From Pontimonas salivibrio (GTDB lineage Bacteria > Actinomycetota > Actinomycetes > Actinomycetales > Microbacteriaceae), in the NCBI RefSeq assembly GCF_002950575.1, contig NZ_CP026923.1:1240001-1304000 (forward strand): a stretch of 64,000 bases of DNA, written 5' to 3'. Positions within the stretch are counted from its first letter, which is position 1; every line of letters starts with the position of its first letter. Below the pieces are notes generated by a model. That model was given only the letters and a program-made list of their open reading frames with translations. It ran no database searches and was not told the origin of the DNA. The position numbers and the translations under genes were made by a program. This document shows, one piece after another, positions 50,671 to 58,641 of this stretch.

Positions 50671-51623
50671 TAGCGCCTCCCCAGGGTGTCAACGGCATCA
50701 AGCACCAGGTCCCAGTAGCGGGCGCTATCCAAGGTGATCGCAATGTCCGCGTTGGGTTCTCTTTCGAATCGGTCGTGGAGGTCAACAATCGTTTCACCCC
50801 GCGACCATTTACCTTCGAGCTCGACGGCGAGGAAGCTTTTTGTCCACTCGATGAGGGTGGGATCAATTAATGCCGCAACAGTGCACGGGTCGTGCACTGG
50901 TGGTGCATCAAAGCTCCATACTTGCCGGTAAGAGCTACCGAAGAAACCCATCCATTCGGCAGCGGTTTGACCCACCACGTGGTCCATTGCTTTCATCCGT
51001 TCGACCACTTCCGGCACGGCTAACGCTTGGTGGGTGAGGTTTAACCCCACCATCCGGAGGGGCAAACCGGAGTCAATGACTTCCTGGAGAGCCTCTGGGT
51101 CGGCGAAAGTGTTGAACTCTGCGGAGGGCGTGTGGTTTCCCCGCTCGGTGGAGCCACCCATGAAGATCACTTCGGAAATCCGGGAAGAAAGCTCTGGGTG
51201 GTCGCGCAAGAGTTGAGCCATGTTGGTCATCGGACCGGTAACCACCATCGTCACCGATTCGGCAGAAGACTCAATGAGGTGTCGCATCAGTTCGATGGCG
51301 CCCAGTGGGTTTTCTTCCATGGCGGGCTCTGGCATTGCCGGACCGTCCAGCCCCGACTTGCCGTGGACATAGTTGCCTAGCTCCAGCTCAGCAGAAAGCG
51401 GTTTACCTGCCCCACGTCCCACCGGAACATCGGTGGCACCAGCCAGGGTCAAAATGCGCCTGGCGTTATAGGTGGCGTCGTCAATAGAACAGTTACCAAA
51501 ACACGACGTCACACCAAGGAGGTCGATTTTCTCCGAGGCCACAGCCAACAAGATGGCCACAGCATCGTCGTGACCGGGGTCACAATCGAGAATGATGGGT
51601 GTGGGCTTTGACACGTTAGGCAC
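50670..51623 (-). CDS. Inosine/uridine-preferring nucleoside hydrolase family enzyme
   Basis: About 317 aa. The family signature IILDCDPGHDDAVAILLA supplies the calcium-binding Asp cluster. VTGPMTNMAQLLRDHPELSS, FMGGSTERGNHTPSAEFNTF (active-site Asn/Asp region) and PPVHDPCTVAALIDPTLI follow, all as in IunH. It cleaves the N-glycosidic bond of nucleosides to ribose and base. Start at the GTG at 51623 chosen; the frame is open to a TTG at 51641. It overlaps the preceding gene slightly. It fits with the ribokinase downstream and the importer upstream. Confidence 0.9.
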   Translation of the reverse strand: MPNVSKPTPIILDCDPGHDDAVAILLAVASEKIDLLGVTSCFGNCSIDDATYNARRILTLAGATDVPVGRGAGKPLSAELELGNYVHGKSGLDGPAMPEPAMEENPLGAIELMRHLIESSAESVTMVVTGPMTNMAQLLRDHPELSSRISEVIFMGGSTERGNHTPSAEFNTFADPEALQEVIDSGLPLRMVGLNLTHQALAVPEVVERMKAMDHVVGQTAAEWMGFFGSSYRQVWSFDAPPVHDPCTVAALIDPTLIEWTKSFLAVELEGKWSRGETIVDLHDRFEREPNADIAITLDSARYWDLVLDAVDTLGRR

Positions 51624-52371
51624 CGACCTTTCCGGTGGCAAGCCACTGAATCATTCCGGCCATCAACGGCTGGAAACCAGACCATTCGACGAAGGGTGTT
51701 GGGCACCAGTGTGGGCCAATATCGCTCGTCCACACCAGGGTGCGTCCGGAACCGTAAGCGCCGGTTGCAATCAACACGTCGTCACCTACCTTCGCGTGGA
51801 CGGTGGCGTCAGGTTTCGCCTCCACCCTGTTGTAGCCAAGAAGGACAGGGGCATCCGAATGCACAAGGCCACCCAGTTCAGTGCCTGACACGGCCGCTAC
51901 GGGGGCTCCCGCAGAGACTTCAATACGGTCGTCGTAGTCGGCCATGGTCACCGGAAGAACGGGCGCGATTGCCGAACGGGCAAAGTTTGCTCGAGCTTGG
52001 AACCCTTGGAAGCTTAAATAGCCTCCCGCCATCATCAAGGCACCGCCGTTTTTCACCCACTGGGCGAGCGCTCCTAAGCGGTCGGGGCTTGCCTTGCCTT
52101 CAAGCCAGGTCTCTGGCGGCAGTTGGAACGAGTTGGCACCGATGTCGGAAAGCACAACGACGTCGTATTTGGACAGTTCTTCAGTGGTCGCAGGGAAATC
52201 CTGCGGCACATCGTGTGCGGCCATGTGTTCGACGGTGATTGAGTGGGCACTCAGAGCGCGAATATAGTCGTCGGCTCCAGAGTGGAAGGTGGTGCTGGTG
52301 AAGCTGTCAAACCCTTTGTAGTGGGTTGCCTCCGAAATCCAGGTCTCGCCTGCTAAGAGGACATTAGTCAT
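51616..52371 (-). CDS. Class I glutamine amidotransferase-like protein
   Basis: 251 aa. Rossmann-like start TNVLLAGETWISEATHYKGF, then VVVLSDIGANSFQLP, WVKNGGALMMAGGYLSFQGF and VLIATGAYGSGRTLVWTSDI. The pattern matches the putative GATase1-like/ThuA-related group (DUF1355-type). No Cys at a nucleophile elbow is obvious, so catalysis is unclear. Many members sit in sugar-catabolic operons. It overlaps the phosphotriesterase-family gene and the nucleoside hydrolase by 8 nt each, so it is tightly coupled to the pathway. Confidence 0.7.
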   Translation of the reverse strand: MTNVLLAGETWISEATHYKGFDSFTSTTFHSGADDYIRALSAHSITVEHMAAHDVPQDFPATTEELSKYDVVVLSDIGANSFQLPPETWLEGKASPDRLGALAQWVKNGGALMMAGGYLSFQGFQARANFARSAIAPVLPVTMADYDDRIEVSAGAPVAAVSGTELGGLVHSDAPVLLGYNRVEAKPDATVHAKVGDDVLIATGAYGSGRTLVWTSDIGPHWCPTPFVEWSGFQPLMAGMIQWLATGKVGA

Positions 52372-53413
52372 GGTGCTTCTCCTTTACCTTTTCGAAAAGT
52401 TGTCGGGGGTTGGTCACTGTGAGTTGGTCGGTCAGTTCTTTGGTGGCCCCGTGGCGGTGCAGCCGCGGCAGGAAGTACTGAAGGATGTGGCCGAATCCTG
52501 GGCCGCCGTAGCGGCGTAGGAGGCTTTTGAGGAATATGTCTTGGGAGATGAGGAGCTGGTCGGCAAAACCGGCTTCAACCAAGCCCATCAGATGACGGGC
52601 ATTGTCCTCATCTGAGGGGCACTGCACACCCTGGTCGGCGTAAAAAACTTCCATACCGATCATGTCGTATTGGATCCAAGCTCCCCGGCGAGCCAACGCC
52701 TCCTGGTAGTGACTGTCTGAACCAGATGGTCCCATGTGGCAAAGCACTACGGAGCGAGGGTCAACACCTTCTTCTTCGCAGACGTCGAGGACGTCGTGGC
52801 CGAGTCGAAACCAGCCAGGCAAGTGCACTTGCATCGGCAAGCCCGTCCGGGCTTGGACTCTGCTGGCCGCCCGAAGACTGTTTCGCTCTGCTTCGGTGAA
52901 GTCGGCGCTCACGCCGATCTCACCGATAAAGCCCGGGCGAATACCCTCTTCACCTTCGGTGAGGTCGGTGTAGAGCAGTTCAGCCATCTCATCGACCGTC
53001 ATCGTGCGCTGCTGGGCAGTCAGTGAACTATCCAAATACAAACCGGTACCGGCAATGATGGTCAGCCCGGTTGCTTCACTCGCCCGTTTCAGGGCCGGGA
53101 GGTTTCGCCCAATCGACACCGACGTCGCGTCCAACACCGATACGCCACCCAGGTCGGCGAACCGGCCCAGTTCTTCTGCAGCCAAAGCTTCATCGTCCAT
53201 GCCACAGTTATCGAGGTTGCCAAAAGGGTCCTGTCGCAGCTCCCACAAAATATCCATCGACACCGGTGCATCCCGAAACCAGTCCGGGTCAACACCTGTT
53301 TGCTCTGTTTTAGCCCACCACGAACGCACGTCGTTGAAGACGTGCTCGTGGGGCAGGCAGACCCCCAAATCGGCGGCGTCGATTGGGCCGGTGACGCTCT
53401 GTATTTGGGTCAT
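52364..53413 (-). CDS. Phosphotriesterase-family metal-dependent hydrolase
   Basis: 349 aa amidohydrolase-superfamily barrel. The CLPHEHVFND HxH motif binds the first metal; GFIGEIGVSADF carries a Glu at the bridging position that is Lys in phosphotriesterase itself, as in the lactonase-like members; MQVHLPGW and VLCHMGPS supply metal His; LLISQDIF gives the final Asp. Natural substrates of this branch are often sugar lactones or phosphorylated sugars. The start overlaps the permease stop (ATGA). Its role in the operon could be opening a lactone formed from the imported sugar or nucleoside (inference). Confidence 0.85.
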   Translation of the reverse strand: MTQIQSVTGPIDAADLGVCLPHEHVFNDVRSWWAKTEQTGVDPDWFRDAPVSMDILWELRQDPFGNLDNCGMDDEALAAEELGRFADLGGVSVLDATSVSIGRNLPALKRASEATGLTIIAGTGLYLDSSLTAQQRTMTVDEMAELLYTDLTEGEEGIRPGFIGEIGVSADFTEAERNSLRAASRVQARTGLPMQVHLPGWFRLGHDVLDVCEEEGVDPRSVVLCHMGPSGSDSHYQEALARRGAWIQYDMIGMEVFYADQGVQCPSDEDNARHLMGLVEAGFADQLLISQDIFLKSLLRRYGGPGFGHILQYFLPRLHRHGATKELTDQLTVTNPRQLFEKVKEKHHD

Positions 53414-54414
53414 GCTTTGCGCTTTTGGAACCGGTCGACGGCGTTTTGGTTGAGCAGCATGGCGATAATCAAAATCACACCCTGCGTGATGGGTACCCAG
53501 AACACGTCTACCCGAAGCAAAACCAAACCATTGGCGATAATTCCTAGCGTGAGGGCACCAATGAGGGTTCCCACGATGGACCCGCGGCCTCCAAGGAGGT
53601 TGGTTCCACCGAGGACCACCGCGGTGATCACTTCCAACTCAAAAAGTGTTCCGGAGTTGGACGACCCTGTGGCCAGCCTGGCCGCGATCAGCACACCGGC
53701 GATTCCGGCGAATAGCCCGGTGAGCATCAGCACGGAGGCTTGAACACGCTTGACGTTCACGCCGGATCGGCGAAGAGCTTCAGTGTTGGAGCCTGCAGCT
53801 ACGACGTAGCGACCAAAGCGCGTTTGGGTAAACAGGTACCACCCGAAGACAACGGTAATCAACGCCACCCAGGTGGGAATGTAGATACCCAAGAGCTTGC
53901 CTTGGCCCAACCAGAGCAACCAGTCGATGGTGATCGGGGTGCTGTAGCCCTGGGTGATGAGAAGCGCAACACCGCGAAGGGCGATAAGGCCTGCCAGCGT
54001 CACAATGAAGGCGGGCAGCTTGCCGTAAGCGGCCAGGATTCCTTGTATTAGGCCGGCCGCCACACCGATAATCAACGTGGCAATCAAACCAAACATTGCG
54101 CTTCCTGTTTCCACAAGGATGGCGAGCGCAGAAGCAGTCATTCCGATAATCGAACCGACCGACAGGTCAATCTGGCCGGTCGTAATCACCAGGGTCATCA
54201 TGGTGGCAACGATGATCGTGGGCGCAATCTGTCGAGCCACATTGACCAGGTTTTCTGCCGTCAAAAAGGCGTCTGCTTGAACGCTGAAGAAGGCGAACAA
54301 CAAGAGGAACACTCCAAGGATGGAGATGATGTTGAAATATGCGGTGAAAAATTCGAACACGGGGCTCCCGTGTGTCCGCCTGGCGTCGGTCCGTGTTGCG
54401 TCTTGTGTTGCCAT
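53410..54414 (-). CDS. Ribose/nucleoside-type ABC importer permease (RbsC-like)
   Basis: 334 aa from the ATG at 54414 (GGGGAA in front, 2 nt after the ATPase stop; the frame is open to 54483 but that part overlaps the ATPase gene). About eight to ten helices. The BPD_transp_2 pattern is clear: LVNVARQIAPTIIVATMMTL, VITTGQIDLSVGSIIGMTA, LIQGILAAYGKLPAFIVTLA, NTEALRRSGVNVKRVQ and VLGGTNLLGGRGSIVGTLIG. It forms a homodimer with the single-domain ATPase (54417-55160) and takes substrate from the lipoprotein at 55215. Confidence 0.92.
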   Translation of the reverse strand: MATQDATRTDARRTHGSPVFEFFTAYFNIISILGVFLLLFAFFSVQADAFLTAENLVNVARQIAPTIIVATMMTLVITTGQIDLSVGSIIGMTASALAILVETGSAMFGLIATLIIGVAAGLIQGILAAYGKLPAFIVTLAGLIALRGVALLITQGYSTPITIDWLLWLGQGKLLGIYIPTWVALITVVFGWYLFTQTRFGRYVVAAGSNTEALRRSGVNVKRVQASVLMLTGLFAGIAGVLIAARLATGSSNSGTLFELEVITAVVLGGTNLLGGRGSIVGTLIGALTLGIIANGLVLLRVDVFWVPITQGVILIIAMLLNQNAVDRFQKRKA

Positions 54415-54416
54415 CG

Positions 54417-55160
54417 TTAGTTCCCCATCATCGCGTTGACCAAGCCAGCCAGATCCGTCTGTGCTGGCTGGAGCTCTTTCCACACTTCGCCCTCATATAA
54501 GACGACTAAGCGGTCGGTGACTTCAAAAAGGTCTTGGAGGCGGTGGGTGATCAAAATCACACTGACGCCTCTGGCGGAGATGTCTCGCACCAGTTGCAAC
54601 ACGGTTTCCACTTCTTTGGCCGCAAGGGCTGCTGTGGGTTCGTCGAGCACCAAGACTTTGGGGTCGAAGGTGACGGCGCGGGCGATCGCAATCGCCTGGC
54701 GCTGTCCACCAGAGAGCGTGCCCACCATCTGATTGGTGCGTTTCACGCGAATATGCAGCTTTTCTAGATGCTCCAGAGATTCTTTATGCATCCGCTTGGA
54801 ATCCATCTGGCGTGTGATGGGGTGATAAATTTCGCGGCCCAGAAAGAGGTTCCCGGCCACGTCGATGTCGTTGCAGAGGGCAAGGTCTTGGTAGACCATT
54901 TCGATTCCGCGCACCCTGGCTTCTTTGGGGCCAATTTTCTCCATGGGAACGCCATCGATGAGCATTTGGCCTTCATCGGGCACTTCCGCACCGGCCAACA
55001 TCTTCATGAGAGTGGACTTACCGGCGCCGTTGTCACCGACGAGGCCTACGACCTCACCGGGTTGGATAGAAAGGGTGACCCCGCGTAGGGCTTCAATTGC
55101 ACCAAAACTCTTTTTTATGTCGACCATCTCGACTCGAGCGGTGGTTGTCGTCACTGACAC
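54417..55160 (-). CDS. Ribose-type ABC importer ATP-binding protein, single domain
   Basis: 247 aa from a GTG (AAAGGGGAC in front). Walker A GDNGAGKSTLMK, signature LSGGQRQAIAIARAV, Walker B VLVLDEPTAALAAKE, and switch His ILITHRL. RbsA/MglA-like by sequence, but those are double-domain proteins of about 500 aa; this has one nucleotide-binding domain only, as in FrcA-like importers, so it should dimerise. The Q-loop VYQDLALCNDIDVAGNLFLG fits the sugar CUT2 group. Confidence 0.92.
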   Translation of the reverse strand: MSVTTTTARVEMVDIKKSFGAIEALRGVTLSIQPGEVVGLVGDNGAGKSTLMKMLAGAEVPDEGQMLIDGVPMEKIGPKEARVRGIEMVYQDLALCNDIDVAGNLFLGREIYHPITRQMDSKRMHKESLEHLEKLHIRVKRTNQMVGTLSGGQRQAIAIARAVTFDPKVLVLDEPTAALAAKEVETVLQLVRDISARGVSVILITHRLQDLFEVTDRLVVLYEGEVWKELQPAQTDLAGLVNAMMGN

Positions 55161-55214
55161 GGGGTCCCCTTTCTATCGTCAGGAGCATCGGGCGATGCTC
55201 CCCGGTACTACTTC

Positions 55215-56213
55215 TTAACCGCCAGGGAAGATCTCGCGGTACGGGTCAACGTTGTCCGTGGTCACAATAGTGATCGGAACATCGATGAAGCCCTTAGGCT
55301 CGGCACCTTCGAGGAGCGCTTTGATTTCCTTCACGCCCTCAATGCCTTCGGTGTACGGGTCCTGCTGGACAACGCCCACCACGGTGCCTGAGTCGAGACC
55401 GGCGATTACTTCAGCGGTCAAGTCCCAACCGATTACCTTGGTGTCGGAGTTTTCGCCCAGTGCGGAGACCGCACCAACAGTGGCGGGCTCACCCGTGGTG
55501 TAGATGAAGTCCAGACCAGGCTGTGCGGTCACCAGGTTGGTGGCTGCGTCAGCTGCCTGCTCTTGAACGTTGTCACCCGAGACACTCTGAGTGAAGGTCG
55601 CACCGGCGGCGTCGACTGCGGCACGGAAGGAATCTTCACGAAGGTTCTGGATGAAGGAGTTCTTGGCGCCTACAACGCCGTAGCTACCTTCAGCCCAGCC
55701 GTTGTCGATTGCCCACTGTGCCATCTGTGCGCCAGCGTTTTCGTTGTCGACACCTACGAACGTGTCGTAGTTGCCCTCTTCGAGGGCTGCGTCAATTGCG
55801 ACAACTTTGATTCCGGCGTCCATAGCTGCCTGAACTCCAGGCAATACGCCGTTGACGTCAATGGCGACGACGATCAAGCCGGTTACGCCCTGAGTCACGA
55901 AGTTCTCAATGTCGCTGGCCTGTTTCGCGGAGTCGTTGTTGGCGTTGGAGATGGTGAGCTCACAGCCCACCTCTGCAGCGGCCTCTTCGGCTCCCTTGTT
56001 CATTTCGGTGAAGAACGCAGCGGTCTGGTTAATCTGCACCATACCGATGTTGCAGTCGACTGCTGCTGCCTCTTCAGTGGTTGTCTCTTCCGAGGCGCCA
56101 GTTTCTTCTTCTACAACCGGGGCTTCTTCCGCGCCGCCGGCACAACCGGCCAGCGTCAGCGAAAGCGCCGCGGCGGCAGCGAAGCCACTGAGCCCTTTGC
56201 GTGTGATTGTCAT
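55215..56213 (-). CDS. Ribose/nucleoside-type ABC importer substrate-binding lipoprotein (RbsB-like)
   Basis: 332 aa. MTITRKGLSGFAAAAALSLT with lipobox LAGC (Cys24), then an acidic Glu/Thr linker and a Peripla_BP_4 domain: IGMVQINQTAAFFTEMNKGA, ISNANNDSAKQASDIENFV, VVAIDAALEEGNYDTFVGVD, VIGWDLTAEVIAGLDSGTVV and VVQQDPYTEGIEGVKEI. Membrane-anchored on the outer face, as in Gram-positives. First gene of the leftward operon. Its promoter and a perfect 20-bp palindrome lie in 56214-56342. The ligand cannot be read from sequence; the operon suggests a nucleoside or pentose. Confidence 0.92.
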   Translation of the reverse strand: MTITRKGLSGFAAAAALSLTLAGCAGGAEEAPVVEEETGASEETTTEEAAAVDCNIGMVQINQTAAFFTEMNKGAEEAAAEVGCELTISNANNDSAKQASDIENFVTQGVTGLIVVAIDVNGVLPGVQAAMDAGIKVVAIDAALEEGNYDTFVGVDNENAGAQMAQWAIDNGWAEGSYGVVGAKNSFIQNLREDSFRAAVDAAGATFTQSVSGDNVQEQAADAATNLVTAQPGLDFIYTTGEPATVGAVSALGENSDTKVIGWDLTAEVIAGLDSGTVVGVVQQDPYTEGIEGVKEIKALLEGAEPKGFIDVPITIVTTDNVDPYREIFPGG

Positions 56214-56239
56214 TACTGTCTCCTGACTGATATGTCACG

Positions 56240-56259
56240 TCTGGTAAACGTTTACCAGA
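56240..56259. promoter_or_regulatory. LacI-type operator, 20-bp perfect palindrome
   Basis: TCTGGTAAACGTTTACCAGA is fully self-complementary, with the AACGTT centre typical of LacI-family sites. It lies 27 nt before the binding-protein start and 84 nt before the divergent LacI gene, so it can regulate both. Confidence 0.85.
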
Positions 56260-56342
56260 TTGGGCTAATCTAATCATGCTTTTCGCGCGGGGCAATGGCA
56301 AATCGAGCAAAAAAGATAACATTTTGACATCAAGGAGGCGAC

Positions 56343-57344
56343 GTGGCTCAGGAGCGACGGAACAACGGCGGGGTCACCGTCTTTGACGTCGCCGAACACG
56401 CTGGAGTCTCAATCGCCACCGTCTCCCGCGCGCTCTCTGGCACACGGTCGATGTCGGAAGGACTTCGCACCCGGGTTCAAGACTCCGCCAGAACGCTCGG
56501 TTACCAAGTCAACCTGGTAGGAAGAGCGCTGCGCCAAAAGAAGACTTCGACCTTGGGTTTAATCATCCCCGACCTGGAAAACCCCTTCTTTTCCTCTCTC
56601 GCTCAACGCATCAGCCGGCGTTTCGGCGAATCAGAAGTTGACGTCCTCATTGCAAGCGCCGACAACGACAAGGCGCAGGAAAAAAGAGCGGTGCAATCCT
56701 TCCTTGGCCGCCAAGTCGACGCCCTCGTCATGATTCCCACCGACGAAGTCGAAAGCGAAGAAGCACTCCTTCTGGCGAGCGAATACGTCCCCACAATCCA
56801 ATTTGACCGGCAAGTACCCCACTTGCCCATCCCCTATATCGGCTGCGATAACGCAGCGGGTATGGATCTGGTGGGCGCTTACCTCGAGACCTCCGTCGAC
56901 ACCTCCAGCCAGCCAGTGATTTTGGTGGGAGGGGGCGAATCTTCGTCTTCGGGTAGAGAGCGAAGCTCCGAATTTCTCACCGCACAATCGCCGGTACTGC
57001 ACCTAGAAGGAAGCTTTAGCTTTAGCTGGGGTCAAAAAGCCGCCAAACAGATTTTGAAGAGAGGCTTCCAGACCGCGACCATCGTGACGGGGGCCGATGT
57101 GATTGCGCTTGGTGTGATCTCGTGGCTCACGTCAGCCGGCCATAAAATTCCCGACGATTTCCGGGTTATCGGCTTCGATGACGTCGGGGTTGCACAGCTT
57201 TCACACCCCACCCTCACCACTGTTCGCCAGCCTGTGGAAGAGATGACTGAAGCGATTAAAACACTGATGCAAGAAGCCACCGGGTCACCTGCACCAACCT
57301 CACAACGGTTCGCCCCGGAGCTGATTGTGAGAGCTTCCGGTTAG
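56343..57344 (+). CDS. LacI-family transcriptional regulator of the ribose/nucleoside operon
   Basis: 333 aa from a GTG with AAGGAGG in front. HTH VTVFDVAEHAGVSIATVSRA, then LRTRVQDSARTLGYQVNLVG and RALRQKKTSTLGLIIPDLEN hinge. A periplasmic-binding-protein-like effector domain follows (ADNDKAQEKRAVQSFLGRQV; GFDDVGVAQLSHPTLTTVRQ). Divergent from the operon it should control through the palindrome at 56240. The effector is likely the imported sugar or its phosphate. Confidence 0.93.
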   Translation: MAQERRNNGGVTVFDVAEHAGVSIATVSRALSGTRSMSEGLRTRVQDSARTLGYQVNLVGRALRQKKTSTLGLIIPDLENPFFSSLAQRISRRFGESEVDVLIASADNDKAQEKRAVQSFLGRQVDALVMIPTDEVESEEALLLASEYVPTIQFDRQVPHLPIPYIGCDNAAGMDLVGAYLETSVDTSSQPVILVGGGESSSSGRERSSEFLTAQSPVLHLEGSFSFSWGQKAAKQILKRGFQTATIVTGADVIALGVISWLTSAGHKIPDDFRVIGFDDVGVAQLSHPTLTTVRQPVEEMTEAIKTLMQEATGSPAPTSQRFAPELIVRASG

Positions 57345-57555
57345 CTTCGAATCGCTAATGCCCACACACGGTGTCTACAAAGCGCTAAGGATAGGCGGGC
57401 GTTGGGGTCTGGAGTCTTTGACCTACTCACGCCACACACAGCAGGTCCGCGCCGAGGGGCACACCGGGGAGGCCTTTTCACCCGAAGGCTGGTTGTCAAG
57501 CAGGTGGCTGGCTCATCTGCGTCGCCCGAATGCGACGAGGGTAGACGGTGCGGCT

Positions 57556-57969
57556 CTAGCCCAGCACCAATTTCTCAGTCCGCTGACCGCTGTAGCGGGC
57601 GATGAGCTCGAAATCGCTGTCAACGTGTAGCAGGGTGTGCCCGGAGATTTCTGCACCCGCGGCGATCAAGAGATCGGGGATGCTCACCCCGCGATGCTCG
57701 GAGGCGTTCAACAAGGCTCGCTGCAAGTCGAGTGCGCGCCGTTCTGCTCGGGCGCCCAGGTATTCAAGCGGCATCAATGCGAGAGGGGGGTTGGTCAGCT
57801 CCTCATCGGCGCGCGAGGAATTCTGAAAAGAGTAAGCAATTTCGAGCATTGTGATGGAGCTGATGCGCACCAGTCCGCGCGATATTCTCTCAACCCAGAC
57901 CTCACGGTCGGGACTTTCGCTCAGACGAGCGTAGGCGGACTTATCAATCAGCCAGGTTTTTATCGCCAC
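57556..57969 (-). CDS. PIN-domain toxin, VapC type
   Basis: 137 aa. WLIDKSAYARLSE gives the first acidic residue (Asp), ITMLEIAYS the Glu, VSIPDLLIAAGAEISGHTLL the third Asp and HVDSDFELIARYSG the last, all at VapC positions. PIN toxins cut RNA, often tRNA, and are held by the cognate antitoxin. Overlaps the antitoxin gene by 10 nt, the usual arrangement. The 211 bp to the preceding gene (57345-57555) hold nothing recognised. Confidence 0.9.
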   Translation of the reverse strand: MAIKTWLIDKSAYARLSESPDREVWVERISRGLVRISSITMLEIAYSFQNSSRADEELTNPPLALMPLEYLGARAERRALDLQRALLNASEHRGVSIPDLLIAAGAEISGHTLLHVDSDFELIARYSGQRTEKLVLG

Positions 57970-58187
57970 GCTTGAGCCATGATGTCAGGATCGCCAAGAT
58001 CCGCGACCGCACGGGCAGTGCGCTCCAGATCGGCCACTGTCACCTTGGGTCGGTCTTCTTCTACGTAGGGGCGCTGGATGAACTCGATCAGAAACTGGTT
58101 GCGAGAAACACCCCGCCTCGCCGCTTCGTCGTCGATTTTCGCCACCACATCGCGGCTGAGCCCCCGCACAAGAATGTCCGTCATCAC
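57960..58187 (-). CDS. Ribbon-helix-helix antitoxin, VapB type
   Basis: 75 aa. MTDILVRGLSRDVVAKIDDE (beta strand plus helix) and AARRGVSRNQFLIEFIQRPY (second helix) form an RHH DNA-binding domain; the tail (VADLERTARAVADLGDPDIM) would wrap the toxin. Stop overlaps the toxin start. Just upstream, TATCACGATATCAC (58202-58215) has two copies of TATCAC and a GATATC centre and may be the autoregulatory operator. Confidence 0.88.
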   Translation of the reverse strand: MMTDILVRGLSRDVVAKIDDEAARRGVSRNQFLIEFIQRPYVEEDRPKVTVADLERTARAVADLGDPDIMAQAWR

Positions 58188-58201
58188 GCCCTCCTAACTG
58201 G

Positions 58202-58215
58202 TATCACGATATCAC
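58202..58215. promoter_or_regulatory. Possible VapB operator
   Basis: TATCACGATATCAC, 15 nt upstream of the antitoxin start, contains the direct repeat TATCAC and the palindrome GATATC. RHH antitoxins bind short repeats like this. Weak evidence. Confidence 0.3.
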
Positions 58216-58394
58216 TACACCCTCCCCGCACAATCACTACACAATCCCTGCACAAATACTTCGCACTGTCGGGAACCAAAGACCCCACCCTGCCTGGATT
58301 TGCAGGGGAATCGGTAGCTCCAGGGAACTTCCTGGAAGGTTAGTGGCGTCGAATAATTGGGCGTGGCAGATATCCACAGCCCCGGATAAGTGTC

Positions 58395-58523
58395 TTAGCG
58401 CCCACCCATGGTGTCCACGAAACCGTAGGGGTAGTCGGGAGTGTGGGGCCCGGAGACGTCCCCTAAGCGCTCCCACTGCTCGGTCGTTAATTTGACCCAA
58501 CCGCGCCGACGCTGGTCCCCCAT
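58395..58523 (-). CDS. Possible 42-residue small protein
   Basis: Short open frame in the 454-bp gap between vapB and the IclR gene: MGDQRRRGWVKLTTEQWERL, then GDVSGPHTPDYPYGFVDTMGGR. The composition (basic start, Trp/Tyr/Pro-rich end) looks protein-like rather than random, but there is no strong ribosome site and no known family. The rest of the gap holds no gene. Confidence 0.3.
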   Translation of the reverse strand: MGDQRRRGWVKLTTEQWERLGDVSGPHTPDYPYGFVDTMGGR

Positions 58524-58641
58524 CAGTTAATTACTCAATTCCTTTGGGCCTCCATCGTTTCGATGCGCAGGCGCAAATTTTCCGGTCCGAGAGGCAATCA
58601 TGATGCTTGCGGTTTTGCTCGGTAAGTACTTCGGGAGAGTG

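Noticed and set aside
51696-52238. Plus-strand open frame of 180 codons
   Set aside because: Antisense to the amidotransferase-like gene and Arg/Ser-rich.
55563-56273. Plus-strand open frame of 236 codons
   Set aside because: Antisense to the binding-protein gene, which has signal peptide and full domain; low-complexity Val/Cys/Gly composition.
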